Below are positions 22,197 to 34,120 of a DNA stretch of 64,000 nt, piece after piece. Each line of letters starts with the position of its first letter. Position 1 is the stretch's first letter. Position numbers and translations under genes: made by a program. The notes beneath the pieces were generated by a model. It searched no databases. It saw only the letters and a program-made list of their open reading frames with translations, and was not told the DNA's origin. The DNA is from Acheta domesticus (Eukaryota; Arthropoda; Insecta; Orthoptera; Gryllidae): positions 68,280,984 to 68,344,983 of the forward strand of contig JAHLJT010003656.1 of NCBI GenBank assembly GCA_031308135.1, read 5' to 3'.

Positions 22197-23160
22197 CGTG
22201 TGTAAGCATTGCAAAGAAAACTATGCAAGTCACGCAGGATGACAGAGACACTGAATTTCTGATGCTAATTAACAAGAAATGTGAAACACAAAAAATGTTA
22301 AAGAAATCGAGGAGAGACAAACAAACAATATTTGAAACGAATGGACAGAGCACAGATTAATAAAGATCAATCATTTATGTGGCTTAAAAGGGGAAGAATG
22401 AAGCCCTGGGACTTGTAATAGCAGCCCAAGATCAGGCCTTGAGAACACGACATTATGATAAAGCGGTTCTCAAAATTTCCCAAGATGATAAATGCCGCAT
22501 TTTCCAGGAACACGTAGAACCCATTGATCATGTTGCCTTAGCTTGTCCAATCCTTGCAAAGACCGAATATTTGAAAAGACACGACAGGGTGTGTAGCTAC
22601 CTCCACTGGCAAATCTGTACCGCCCTCGAAGTTCCAAACGCAGGCCCCAAGTGATACGAACACTCACCAAAACCGATGAGGTCTGTTGGATTGTGTACGA
22701 TATTGTATGACCAACAAATCCAAACTGATCGCACGATAGCGGCAAACAAACCGGATATAGTTATCCGGGATTTGAAGAAAAAATCGTGTTTACTTGTCGA
22801 TGTTGCTGTACCTTGCGATCAAAACGTCGTTACCAAGGAGGCAGAGAAACGTCTTAAATACAAGAGTTTGGAAATCGAGATCAGCCGAATGTGGGGCGTA
22901 AAAGTACAGGTCATACCGATAGTCATCGGAGCTCTGGGATTTGTTCCGCAAAATTAGTGTAAGAACATGGATAAACTCCTAGGTAGTTCAAAAGACTGAG
23001 AAGTTCAAGAAATCGCTTTATTTGGAACAGCCCATATTTTGCGCAAAGTATTATAGAGGCACCTATAATCCCTAGATCTACTCCTTCAGAAGTTGATTGC
23101 AACCCGGAGTAGACTTTATAATCAACCGACACATAACATCTATAGTCGTGAATTAGAGGA
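22195..23160 (+). mobile_element. Non-LTR retrotransposon 3' end, copy A (restriction-like endonuclease type)
   Basis: From about 22,360 the plus strand encodes the C-terminus of an R2/R4-group type LINE protein: AAQDQALRTRHY, then a CCHC-like segment (CRIF...HVALAC, one Cys replaced by Phe), then YLKRHDRVCSYLHWQIC. The endonuclease domain follows, with KPDIVIRD (the PD), LLVDVAVP (14 residues later, D) and KYKSLEIEISRMWG. The protein ends at TAG 22,956-22,958. One in-frame TGA (22,652-22,654) and a shift near 22,418 break it. About 200 bp of 3' tail follows, ending near GTAGACTTTATAATCAACCG. Confidence 0.75.
22439..22957 (+). pseudogene. LINE ORF remnant: CCHC-like knuckle plus PD-D endonuclease
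   Basis: Two collinear open pieces in one frame, 22,439-22,654 and 22,676-22,957, are separated by a stop. The domain order (RT upstream and missing, zinc-knuckle-like, PD-(X14)-D, KYxxL) is that of early-branching non-LTR elements that use a restriction-like rather than APE endonuclease. The RT domain is absent, so this is a 5'-truncated copy. Confidence 0.75.
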
Positions 23161-23837
23161 ATAATGTTAAAGAAACAATGGAGACAAAACAGTCCGTGGA
23201 CAATATTTAAAAGGAATGAACATATGTACGAATATGTAGCTTAAAAGGGAAATAAAGAAGCCAGAATCGGAAGCATGCTCTGACAGCTGCCCAAGATCAG
23301 GCAATGAGAATACATTACGAAAATGTGATTTTCAGAAATTCTCTTTATGGCAAATGCCGTATTAATGAGGAACTGGTAGAAACCAATGATCATGGCTCAG
23401 CTTGCCCAATTTTTACACTTATTTTACCTGAAAAGGCATTACTTAGACTCCACAGGCAATCTACAACGCCCTAATAAACTCAATCACAAGCTTCAAGTAG
23501 AACCAGCACACCTAAGATCTGTGGCGTTAGTCGGAAAGTGTACAATATTGTATGAGCAACAACCCACACTGATCGTAATGATAGAACAGACCGATACTGT
23601 TATCCAGGATTTAGAGAAGAATGCGTGCCTACCTGTAGATATAGTGCCATACGATCAGGATGTTGCAACCAAGGAGAAAGAGAAATGTCTTAATAAGCCA
23701 AATTTAGTGTAAAAACACAGGTCGTCGAGTAGGACATCATGTGTTTAGGAACAGTCTATATTTCGGGCTAAGCATTGAAGAGGCTCCCACAGACACAGAT
23801 GTTTCTCCGGAAACTGATTGGAATCTGGAGTAGAGTT
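23160..23837 (+). mobile_element. Non-LTR retrotransposon 3' end, copy B
   Basis: A more decayed second copy lies head to tail with copy A. It shares GAAATAAAGAAGCC/AAGATCAGGC-type blocks and ends in a 3' tail (AGGCTCCCACAGACACAGAT, TGGAGTAGAGTTTATAA) matching copy A. Endonuclease-domain pieces are visible (DTVIQDLEKNACLPVDIVPY and KEKEKCL, 23,590-23,695). It runs directly into a TAA microsatellite. Confidence 0.7.
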
Positions 23838-23868
<31 letters not shown>

Positions 23869-23879
23869 GTAATAATAAT
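23838..23879 (+). repeat. (TAA)n microsatellite at the 3' end of LINE copy B
   Basis: About 14 ATA/TAA triplets with one interruption. It begins exactly where the LINE 3' tail ends. Confidence 0.9.
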
Positions 23880-24705
23880 TGTATTTCTTAATTGACGTCT
23901 TTGTCTGTCCACACCTTGCAATTTAACAAAGAAATTATCTGAACCTGAGGGCTGTAATAAGTACTTCATCATTCAGGATGCACCAGGTTATATTAAGCAA
24001 AGAAGATTGTTAACACTGAAGACATTTTCACATCTTTACCTTAGGAAAGAGACTGAACAGGAATATGCTTTTGACTCCGTTGTGTTAAAATAACAAACAC
24101 GATATACTAAAATGTAAAAGGTGTACAATAATATTGATAATGATATGAAACGAGTGATCACTACAATTTCAACACGCTTTTGATTCTCGCAGGGGTGATT
24201 AAAGGTACAAATCTATAGATGAAAGAATAAAATGTACACGTGTTGTTCTCGAGGCCAATTTGCAGCACTTTCTCGTGGTGTGTTGTGAGCTCCCTGCTAC
24301 GTCGACGCTTCGTGTGGCTCATTAGCATGACAAATGGCTTCCAGACCCGTCGTGAAAACATTTTCGTGCATGACAGAAAAGCACGCACGAGTCAAATGCA
24401 CGCACTGAATTGTCGTTTGTTTGGCGGGCACATTGCTACTGGCACGCGAAAAATTTCGATGCACTCGGCGGGGAGTAGCTATACCATGTCCCCGAAGATA
24501 CCTTCTCTCTCGCTAAAACTCTCACACAACAAACTACATAAATTCTAAATGAGTGACATTTCAAGTACCCAGTTTTCATTTTATTTCCAGGTAATCATTT
24601 AGAATTAGTAAAATATCAATGACCCTATCACCCAATTCTTTTGGAAAGTTATCCAAAATTGATTACTTTGGGTTTCTGAACGCGTAAACTGCTATCATTA
24701 GTCCC

Positions 24706-24930
24706 ATTATTGAAGTGCATGTTTCATCCCGATCCTCCGAGCGTTCCCCCGCTCGAACGTGAGATCCGACGCCGACCTATACGTCGGCTTGCGAGGGTTT
24801 CCTCCTCCAGATTGCGCGCGGTCTGTGGTCCGTTTCTTAAGGTACTGTTCTGGCATTCGCCTGGTCAAAATGAATATATTTTCGGTCACTTCGCGTCGGT
24901 CGATTTGTTTAAAAGCCTGCAGAATTGGGA
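24706..24930 (-). repeat. SINE-like repeat, copy 1 (partial, internally deleted)
   Basis: It shares with the other copies CGCCGACCTATACGTCGGCT, a GCGCGCGGTCTGTGGTCCGT block, and GGTACTG...GGCATTCGCCTGGT. The block between the first two is missing, and so is the tRNA-like head. Orientation is inferred from the better copies near 39.5 and 51.3 kb. Confidence 0.6.
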
Positions 24931-24959
24931 ATTGTTCTATGAAGCTGAGTCGAGTCAAT

Positions 24960-26280
24960 TACGCACACGCGAGTTAACTGTTCCCTCGCAAGACCCAAGA
25001 ACCCCTTGTTGCAGCGATGTACTCAAGTCTATATGTCCGCTTTTCTAATTGAAAAAGTTCTGGGAAAGTTTCCAGGTCAGTCAGCAGGGTGTAATTGTGA
25101 TAAGACCAGAGTCAAATCTTAAACATTACGGGCCTATCAGCAACTTTTCACATATTCAAAGAAGCGCCTTAGTTCATCAAGTCTGCAATTTCTCCTACGC
25201 AACGCAATGCACTGAAACCAATGGAACATTCTTTTGACATAAGAGTTCTAAAAATTAAAAGAATATAAAAAAATGCATCTAAAATTTTGAAAGCAGCGTA
25301 AATATGAAATTTATTGTTATGCTTTCTTCAAAAAAGTTTCCGAAATTAGGAAATACTAGGTACGTTTGTTTATAAGCTGAACACGTTATAAATTTTTACT
25401 CGATTTAGTAATTAATCTTACTAAAAACTAATGAAACAAAAATTTCCTTTACATAATAGATTGAGGTTTCTTGGGCAGGTAATGATAAACGCAAATTAAC
25501 CTATCTACCCAAAATAGATGAGTAATAAATGTACGCCAGGCATGTGACTCGTACTACGATAAGATGACACTTACAGGAAAGCCCACAAGGGCCTAGGCGA
25601 GCCGCGAGCAAAGTTTCTAAACGAAACCAGGTGTTGTCCGTACAAACTATCTGAAAACTTCAATAGTTTAACACACAAAATTAAATATATTTAATTTACT
25701 CGAAACAACATAATTTATTTCACTCCTAGCATTTGAGTGATAATCTCCAATGCAAGACTGGCGTACTGAAATCTTTCTTGTCAGGTACATTTATTTTTTT
25801 ACATATCTCTATGGAAAATTACTGCAGTGAACTAATCAAATAGCATTAAGTGGTTTAAGTTTTTTTTTAAATTAAGCAAACACTGACTTCATTTCAATTC
25901 AATAAATACGATACTTTTTAAATCCTCAACACAGTCAATTTAAAAATACTCTAAAACATGAATATCGTTTCAATGAGTCTTACAGTATTGCGATATCAAA
26001 CGTTTATTATCCTGATAAGTGCAACGCATTCTTTTCTCAGCGCCGAGAAAGAAAAAAAAGAAAGAAAAGGGAGAAACATTTAAAATATTCTGAGTCAAAG
26101 AAGCCTGGGTCATCATGTCTTACCTCTAATTAAAAAAAGTTCAGAATGTACGAGAGCAGCGAAGAAAACCATTTACTTATTTACCAATATTACATTTTCT
26201 CCTTTACTTCAAGGATTAGGCGCAATTGTCTGTTCCTCCTCCACAATTATTTTCGACACCACCATCATTTCTTAGGTCTT
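24960..26280. other. AT-rich intergenic stretch, nothing identified
   Basis: Mostly AT-rich DNA with no open frame worth naming and no repeat shared with other parts of the window. Confidence 0.5.
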
Positions 26281-26289
26281 AAATTTCTA

Positions 26290-26519
26290 TAGTGCGATTT
26301 TTCTAACTCTGCCCCTCAAGCCCCTATGGCAACGACGGAATATCACACGGCATTTCGCGTCTTTCATTGTCGTACCGCTAGAAGTCGCATGATCGCAAGC
26401 ACTGCTTGATACGGTCGCGATCACGCGATATCTAGCGGCATGACTGACGTCCCGAAATACCGCGACATATTCCATCGTGAAGTCGGGCCTTGAGGGGCAA
26501 AGTTAGAATAATCGCAGTA
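26290..26519. mobile_element. Palindromic TA-flanked MITE, copy 1
   Basis: The two halves are almost complementary over the whole 230 bp. The ends read TAGTGCGATTTTTCTAACTC and, inverted, TACTGCGATTATTCTAACTT. TA lies on both sides (26,288-26,289 and 26,520-26,521), as expected for Tc1/mariner-type insertion. Copy 2 is at 59,005-59,237. It has no coding capacity; the open frame inside is a by-product. Confidence 0.75.
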
Positions 26520-26679
26520 TAACGGCCAATTGGATGTGAAAACATTGGCAAATATCGGATTCTGATGTCGTCCTTTCTTTGGATGTGATTACCTTTCTAT
26601 TTTTCATTCATCTTCTATAAATCGAGACCTTTTCGGATAGTTTGATTCCTTTTTCCAGAGCGTCTGCTCATTTTCGACG

Positions 26680-26900
26680 GTCGTTTCTAGGGCCCGGAGA
26701 CGGCGAGGGCTTGCGTGAGCAGCGTGGGGCGGGCGGCGCGGCGCGTGTTTCTGCCAATCGGCGGAACTCGTCACCCGCAGGCGCTTATCGCCTGCCCCGC
26801 CCCGCCCCCTCACTGTCGCCGTTCTGCCACGCGGCCCACAGGGCGGTGCCAAAGCTCCAAGCGGCCCTTTTAGCCCACGCGATAGCACCCAGCGAAAGGG
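26680..26900. other. GC island
   Basis: A CpG-rich patch with CCCCGCCCCGCCCCC near 26,798, in AT-rich surroundings. No exon is recognised. Confidence 0.45.
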
Positions 26901-26999
26901 GACGAACAACTGCACACCTGACTTTCCACCAGCTCTTTGTCTCTCGGATCAATGTTGCTCTCTGACGTTTTACGAATGCAAACATTTCGTTGGGATAAT

Positions 27000-27677
27000 A
27001 CTTGTATGATCGTTTTAAAATTTTTACCTTCTTCTCAGATGTATTCGCGTTATATTCAAATTTAGGCCGTTTCCCTTAAATTATGCACATTTTATCTCGC
27101 ATATCGTCCGCCTATTCAATAAATGAAGATGCATTTCACTAACGCTGAAAATATAGCCGGTACTTCGGTGAACAAGAAACTGTTGGAACACCAGCTTTTG
27201 TCAACGAAATTATTTACAAATTTGCTTGGCGTATAAACGGACACTGCTTTTCTATTGTGTTATTTTTTCTTAACCACTTCAAGGATATAAGATGAAAATA
27301 TCCATAATATTGTAATGTAAAAAGTACATAATATTGTTATATAAAAAATTAAGGCACATGTTATGCCACGAGTACTACAGGTTGGTGAATTGATGGTACA
27401 GTCTTTTTTGTTGGATTCAAATGTTATTTCTACATCACTACCACTTAACAAGGCATGGAAAGGACAGAGCATGCGAGAAATGCGGTCTCAATGTGCTGGT
27501 GAGTCTGTAGATGTCTTCGCCTTGCACGAGTTGTCCAGCAGCAAGCAGGAATGCCAAGTCAAGCTAGGCAACATCCTATGCTGCCCTGACATCGATTCCA
27601 ATCCAAGTTCCAAGTAGAAAAGCTGGTTCTTTAGACAGCCAACTCAAGTAATTCCAAACAGTACTCGTCTTATTTCT

Positions 27678-27716
<39 letters not shown>

Positions 27717-28630
27717 CGGGGGGTCAGAAAAGCATCAGAGAGAGCATACCATTTATAACTGTTAAGAAGCTATGTCAACAATACATCTTACAACAGAGAG
27801 CCAACTTAAATGATTGTTTTCCCAATACAGGAATATTATCCTAGACGTAGCATCATTTATTTCACATGTCCTAAGGAATCCTACAGTTCTACTTGCAAAT
27901 ATCTACGTGTGTAAAGTAAATTCGTACATTATCGCATGTCAATGTAAGGAAAAATTGGCCTGAAGATTGGTCATAAAACTGTTCTTAGTTTTCAGTACCG
28001 CAAGAAATCAAATATTATTTACCATTGTGTATTTAACCCACGGCGAGGTCCGGCATTTCTCGAAGACCTGCTTTCCTTCCTTATCCGAAAAGGCAGAGCA
28101 CTTATCAGCTGTGGGCGGGAACAGGTGATTACGTAATCATCTAGGCTACACACAGTTCTGAAGACAGAGACTTTAAACCGAGTGAAGAAATTGGGATCAA
28201 TGCCAACTGTTAACTCCAAGTATGACAACACCGTTTGAAGTATGTGAAACATTACATATCTCTAATTTATTAGAAACCTCCAGGACTTACAAATGTAATT
28301 TATTTTCCGAGTGAGTTAATAATTAGCTTATTGCCTCAATGCGAAATCTTGCATTATGGTATTTTAACTTACAGCTCAATGATGTTCAGCGGTGTGAATA
28401 AGACATTCATTACATTGCAAGTAGAAGACATCGCTTTTATCTTATCACAACACCTGGGAGATCTACTTGCTGTAACTGGCAGATCTGGACATCAAGCATC
28501 TACCCGACCACTTTGAAAGCGTTAACTTCGAAGATTAGAGAGCGTGCGCGTTTTATTTCACAAAAGCTCATTACAAAGTGAATGCTTCGATGGGCAGGTA
28601 GAAAAATAACTACGTTGATTTACTGATTTA
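27000..28630. other. Intergenic stretch with a (GT)n microsatellite
   Basis: No gene is seen. A (GT)n run of about 18 units occupies 27,679-27,715; the remainder is mixed-composition DNA without recognised repeats. Confidence 0.6.
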
Positions 28631-28632
28631 GA

Positions 28633-29045
28633 GCAAGAGTGCCCAATTTGCAGGGCCTCAAGGGCCACAATTAAAACCTTTAATATAGTAGCGGGCCATT
28701 ACTCGGGCGAATCCACACCTAAGTTCCCCATAATGTTAATCCCAGCACTTCTGCTCTGCCCGGCTGCTCTGAAACGGGGGAGGGGAAATAGAACCATGCT
28801 TGATATCAGGCCGCACCATGCATAACGCAGGAATATTTGAATTTCTGAATTTACTACAAAAACCTTTTAAATCCAAACGTGAACCTATTTTCACTTTAAG
28901 AGGGTGCTGACTCCGACAGGGTGCGTTATGTTCTCGCTCGCTATCGATGCATGGGATATGGATGCAACTTTCGACTAAAATCCTGTCGCGGACCACAATA
29001 AAGGCACCGCGAGCCGCTGGTTGGACAACCATAGTGTAGAGCATG
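28633..29045 (-). repeat. Dispersed repeat copy 2 (homologue of 3,290-3,650)
   Basis: Read on the minus strand it is collinear with the intronic copy at 3.3-3.65 kb. It is better preserved at its GC-rich edge (CAGCGGCTCGCGGTGCCTTT, then a TGTGGTCCGCGACAGG block) and at the other edge (GGGCCACAATTAAAACC). Such edges are common in non-autonomous hAT elements; the class is inferred. Confidence 0.6.
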
Positions 29046-29399
29046 TAGCAAAGGTCAAATAATCGTCAAATAATCAAAATATTTCATTTTGGGATTTTCA
29101 AAGGTTATACACCTTCAAAATAGATTTTCTTTGAGCGTCGGATTCGTATTACACAGACACACAAAATTGTGCATTTACAGAGAGAACCGAATAGAGAAAC
29201 GCACGTGTAAGCAGGACAAACCTAAGTGCCCCCTTAATAATATCGAACCATTCAACGTGGGTAATTAAAATACATATGCAAGTAAACAAAGTTTTACCAT
29301 TTAAAAAATAGCATTAAAAAATTTGTACATAAGTACTGCATGTAATACGATCATAACATTTTGTTTACAAAATGGTCGGGTGGTGGAGCCCTAAGCACG

Positions 29400-29700
29400 T
29401 GCTAGGCCTGCTTGCGCATCCGCAATGCCTGCCCTGCGTGGAAGGCGCAGGGCCCCGGGCGCGTGCAGCTGTCTGCAGCGCCCGTCCGAGCGCAGGCGGG
29501 GGCACCCGCACCGCCGCACCGCAGCCGCCGCCGCCGCCGACCCCGCTACGCGCAGGGGCCGCCCGCGCCCGCGCCCGCTCCGGCGCCAGCTGGCCGCCCG
29601 CCAGGGCGAACGGCGCCGGGGCCGAGGGTGAGGGCGGCTCCGTGTCACTACACTGCGCCCGCCTTCCGGGCTGTCGCCTTTAAGGCAGTCTACCCGACCG
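29400..29700. other. GC island
   Basis: A CpG-rich patch with long overlapping low-complexity open frames on both strands. None resembles a known protein, and I see no splice-linked exon. Confidence 0.45.
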
Positions 29701-30089
29701 GATGATTCCACGCTAGCATAGCACACGTTTGCTCATCATAACAAACACACACTCCCTTTTGAACCTACACAATTTAATATACACTTCTTTAGACTGGACT
29801 AAATTTCACCGTCGTTCATTAATAAAAGCTGCTTCGTTGTTTATTAATAAAGATTGACGGGTCGCCGAAAATAACGTTTTTCCTGCAACTCCATCAATAT
29901 CCATGGAACTAAGCACTAACTGAAATTTATGAATTGTATCCACATTCGCCAAAGTTTAGATGGATTGGCAAGTCTGAAATATCTTTCAAATAGTCCAAAG
30001 TTCTATTAAAATTTGTATCTGTTGGGTGCAAAAATGAGACATCTCGTGCTCTTAAATACTGACCGCGCAGCTTAAGGCAAAATCAACTA

Positions 30090-30620
30090 GTGATGCTAAA
30101 ATGCACGTACATTCTCGGCAGTATTTTCACGCAAACGTACGCGGAAAGTACTACAATTTTCAAAAAATTGTACATGACCTTATTTCAAAATCTGTCTTTC
30201 AGGGATAGATTTCATTAAGGGAATAATCTCTATCTTTAATTTTAGTTGTAGGAAGACTCAAAACATTTTTAAACATTTGCAATTTTCGAAAAATTAGAGT
30301 TTTCAACGAACATAAGACCTGTACCTTTCTCTTAAACGACCTTCATTGTATCCAACAACAAAAGTTAATCAAGAACGATGGAGCTTTTTTTTTTAACATT
30401 TTGAAAATGTCCCAGCGGCTTCATGTAAAGTACCCCATAAATTGAAATATCGGTTTGAAATTCAAGGGGTCGCGACATCAGCCAGATAGATTGAGAGATG
30501 TCAATTATGGAGAAAATCAGCTGAGCGGTTTTAGCCACTAGGGTTGACGGATGGACGTTTTGCCGTCATTCGATTTTTCGGTATCAAGGACCCACAGAAC
30601 ATGGGTTCTGGCAACACCAC
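30090..30620. repeat. Dispersed repeat, copy 1 of a second family
   Basis: Collinear with 63,650-64,000. Shared blocks include TTCATTAAGGGAA, CAATTTTCGAAAAATTAG, GTTTTCAACGAACAT and TTCATGTAAAGTACCCC (TTCGTGTAAAGTACTCC in the other copy). The following TCAGCTGAGCGGTTTTAGCC-type block looks like the same repeat continuing. The element class is unknown. Confidence 0.6.
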
Positions 30621-31099
30621 GTGTTAAGAGGATTTCCCCCACTAAATTTAGCAACTGAATTTATCCACTTTGTCGTTACCAAGGCCCTATAATAAGAATT
30701 TGTATGCCGGAAATTCGCCGTTTTTTGGCGCAGTATTACATAACATTCTCTCTATTCCGTAGGAAGAAATTAAAAACCTGGAGCAAAACTTTTTTTGTGG
30801 GACTTTATAGATAGCACGAGAAAAAATGCAAATCAATTTCCACCTTTCTCTTTCAGTTAATAAAATATTTTTCGGCAAATAGTTCAATGAATTGTACAAA
30901 CACCACTGGTTATTTTATAAATGGCTGGTGACACGTTTGAACAATTATTTAGCAATGGCCTGAACATTTTAAATTAAAGCAACACTGGAGGAAAGGCACT
31001 AAAAAGGGTTCCGAATCCGCGATGCCTAAATGTCCAGTGGAGCCGAAACTCTATGGAGGAAACTAAGGATTCCACAAAGCATCGTTATCGTGGGATTAC

Positions 31100-32330
31100 C
31101 TGCAACCGATATTCAGAAATATAACGTTATTTGATTTCCACATCTTTAATTTGAAAGACGCTTTCACGACACACGCACTCTTATACTTTGCAATGTTCTT
31201 GTTTGTTCTAGTAACTAAAACGTATTTCGTCTACATCTTTTTTCCCCTAAAGATGGAAAGATTTTCTTCCCTCCGCTCTTCCACAACGTGAGAGAGTAGA
31301 GAGTAGAGGCGTACAAGAGTAGAGGTGTTATGCATAAAATGGTATCTAGAAATATTTTATATACACAAAACCGGTGGAACAAGCGGCCAAAGACTGTGTT
31401 TACTTAGGACACAAACTTACTACAATAACCACACCATTATGTCCGCCTACTATCTAAATCCTATCATTAGGCACGTTACTGCTCGTTGATGCGATAAGAA
31501 ATCGACACAAAGCTGCCGAGACGTCTTCCCTCGTCATCACACACATGGCACTCGTTGCTGAGAAAGTGAGCACAACCTCGTTTACTTTGCTTATCATTGG
31601 AGATAGAAGATTGCTTTTTTTTCCATATTAAAAATAGTGCCCTAAAATTCCCCACAGGTCAATCAGTCACGGTAAAAATGTAAATTAATCAGCATGCATT
31701 TCCATTAGCAGTAATAATTCCCTTTCAGGTTAATACCCAACAGTCCTCTGTTTAGTCACTCAAATACGAGTTGTAACCAAAAAGGGCATGAGAACACAAC
31801 ATGAAAATTGAATTATATTAATAATCACCCTACAGGTTATTCCTTTCTGGATAGTGTACTAATTCATTCTAGTCTAAGGCCACAACGCCCCGTATAAATT
31901 ATTTTCAGCCGGTTTTCGCGAAACACTGCCTTATGGGATCTCAACAAAATGCCAACTTTCAGATTCCAACCAGACAAGAATTAATTGTCCCAGCATTCAT
32001 TTAAAACAACAAACGAGCAATGTATTGGAGAGGGAATCGTAAGAATTAATTCAGAGAGTGTCTACCTAATACAGACGTAACAGCTCACTCACCACCACGA
32101 CGCTCTTACCCAGGAACGTGCACTCCACTGGCTTTCGTGTTCGTTTGCACGCACGCACATCCCCATGCAGGTGTACGAAGAAAAAGATACGTCTATATTA
32201 TATTACTCGGCAATGAAAAGGAGAATAGTCGGAAACTCACATCGAACAAATTGCGTGATACAGAAAACAGGCACGTAAGTGCGTTATATTTGTGTATATT
32301 CAGATGATCGAAGCATTACTATAATAATAA
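31100..32330. other. Intergenic stretch, nothing identified
   Basis: AT-rich DNA with short GAGAGTAGAG direct repeats near 31,290-31,325. No gene or mobile element is recognised. Confidence 0.5.
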
Positions 32331-32337
32331 TTATGAC

Positions 32338-32391
<54 letters not shown>
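32338..32391 (+). repeat. (TAA)n microsatellite
   Basis: About 18 AAT triplets. Unlike those near 22-24 and 49.6-49.8 kb, I see no LINE fragment attached. Confidence 0.9.
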
Positions 32392-32609
32392 TGACTTGCT
32401 TTACTGCATTTGTACATTTCGTTATGGTACAGCCAAGTCTTTGGCGACTTAGCGTCTGGTTCCCTCATAAAAACATCATTATTCACTACGCTATATAAAA
32501 TTTAAAGTTCCCTCCACATTTTCCTCTGGATTCATGAGTCAGTCTTTGACTATTCCTACTATTATCAACCCAAAAGACGGCTTGCACATTCCCCCGCAGC
32601 TCCGTTCTT

Positions 32610-33130
32610 CCGAATGCAAATGACACCGAGTGGGGCGGAAGGGAGCGCCGCGCGACGTCGGGGCAGCGTCGGCACCGAAGGGCGAGGCGCGGCGGGGGCG
32701 GTACACCACGGTGCACTGCAGTGCAGGCTGGGCGGAGGTGGGGGCGGGGCGGGTCAGAGTGGGGGCGGGGAGGGGCAGAGGTGGGGGCGGGGAGCGGCAG
32801 AGGTGGGGGCGTGGCGGGGAGGGGCGGGGCGGGGTTAGGGGGCGGGGCGGGGCGAGGCAGAGGTGTGGCATGGCGGGGAGGGACGGGGCGGAGGAGGGGG
32901 TTAGGGGGCAGGGCGGAGCGGGGCGGGGCGGGCGGGGCGGGGCGGGGCGGAACGAGACGCAGCGTAGAGACCGGTGTGCTCGCTGCCGTCGCCGCTCCGT
33001 GCCGGCGTTTACGCAATGTGGGTCAGGGTTGCCTCGCTCCTCCCCCCTTCTGCATCGCGCGGCGCAGCTGGCGGGCCGCTGCTGGGCGCCGCGCCGCACA
33101 GTGCACCCGAAACGCAGCCACGGCGTGCGC
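32610..33130. repeat. GC island with G-rich minisatellite
   Basis: About 32,720-32,950 is built from variants of GGGGCGGGG, GGCAGAGGTGGGG and GGGGAGGGGCGG. Many runs of three to five G make it a strong candidate for G-quadruplex formation. The long Gly/Arg or Pro-rich open frames across it are artefacts of the repeat. Confidence 0.7.
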
Positions 33131-33309
33131 ACGACTACAAAACAACGTTACAACGATCGGGAAGTGTTCATAACCCCTTTTCCGCGAGTCCCTTTTCTTG
33201 GTTTCTGTTTTATTTCAATTATGGTGGTTTGAAAGATTGACAATAAGGTGTTTCCGGAAGCGTTAAGTACTGTGCTTAATAATCGTATAAATGTAGTGCG
33301 TATTTTATC

Positions 33310-33710
33310 TTGGGAGATGGCGATATCTCTCCCCACTCAGGAACGTGAGATCTGGCGCCGATCTACATGTCCGCTTGCAATTTTCCCTTCCAGGTATCTC
33401 CACTAGCAGGAGCACCTTCGCCCCTCATCCAGCACAGGCACTAGGCTCCCGGCAACTGTAGTGCATGCAAGTGCAAGTGGGCATGTAATGCAAGAGGATA
33501 TAGCACTAACGGGGAGGGAAAGATCGTCCCCTATCCATGGCCCGTTTGTGATGGTACTGCTTAGGTTTTCGCCCGATATTGACAAGAGAAACGACGGAAA
33601 AGAACCGATCAGAGCAGCCTGCCGCTAGAATTCTCCAGATAGTAGCAGCTGAATTCGACCTAGCTACCAAGCTGTTGCCGACAATTTGCCACCGTAGGGA
33701 GTGGAACCTA
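33310..33710 (-). repeat. SINE-like repeat, copy 2
   Basis: It aligns with copies near 39.5, 50.7 and 51.3 kb over most of its length, including AACGTGAGATCTGGCGCCGA, TAGTGCATGCAAGTG and GAAACGACGGAAAA. The head block is a degenerate CCACCGTAGGGAGTGGAACC. Confidence 0.65.
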
Positions 33711-33929
33711 GTATTTTTATTATAATAATGTTTCTTTTCCAAACACACAAAGATTTCACCATTTTCCGCAATGGACGATTCCGGTAATATGATTTTTTTT
33801 TTTTAATTTCATGGGTTCATTTATAAGTCATACCGAGTTGTCAAGAACAGCAACAAATATCTGCATCATTTCAAGACATTACCGGCACCATCTCATACTG
33901 ACCTCCAAAACTTTCATGAAGCGGAGAGT

Positions 33930-34120
33930 CCTTTTTCCAATACGCGCGCGCGCCTTTCGGCTGACAGGGGGCCAGCGCGCACTGCCCCGCCCACCGGGCG
34001 CCCCCTCCCCCCACCCCCGCGGCGTCCGTTTCCCACACAGCGCCGCGCCGCTGCGCCGGGTTAAAGGGGCCAGCGCAGCCGCCCACAGAGTGCACTTGGC
34101 GCCCGCCACACCACCCGCAT
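33930..34120. other. GC island
   Basis: A CpG-rich patch with CCCCGCCC and a C-rich run. No exon is recognised. Confidence 0.45.

Noticed and set aside
32486..33232. Open frames of 150-200 codons at 32.6-33.2 kb
   Set aside because: Low-complexity translation of the G-rich array on both strands.
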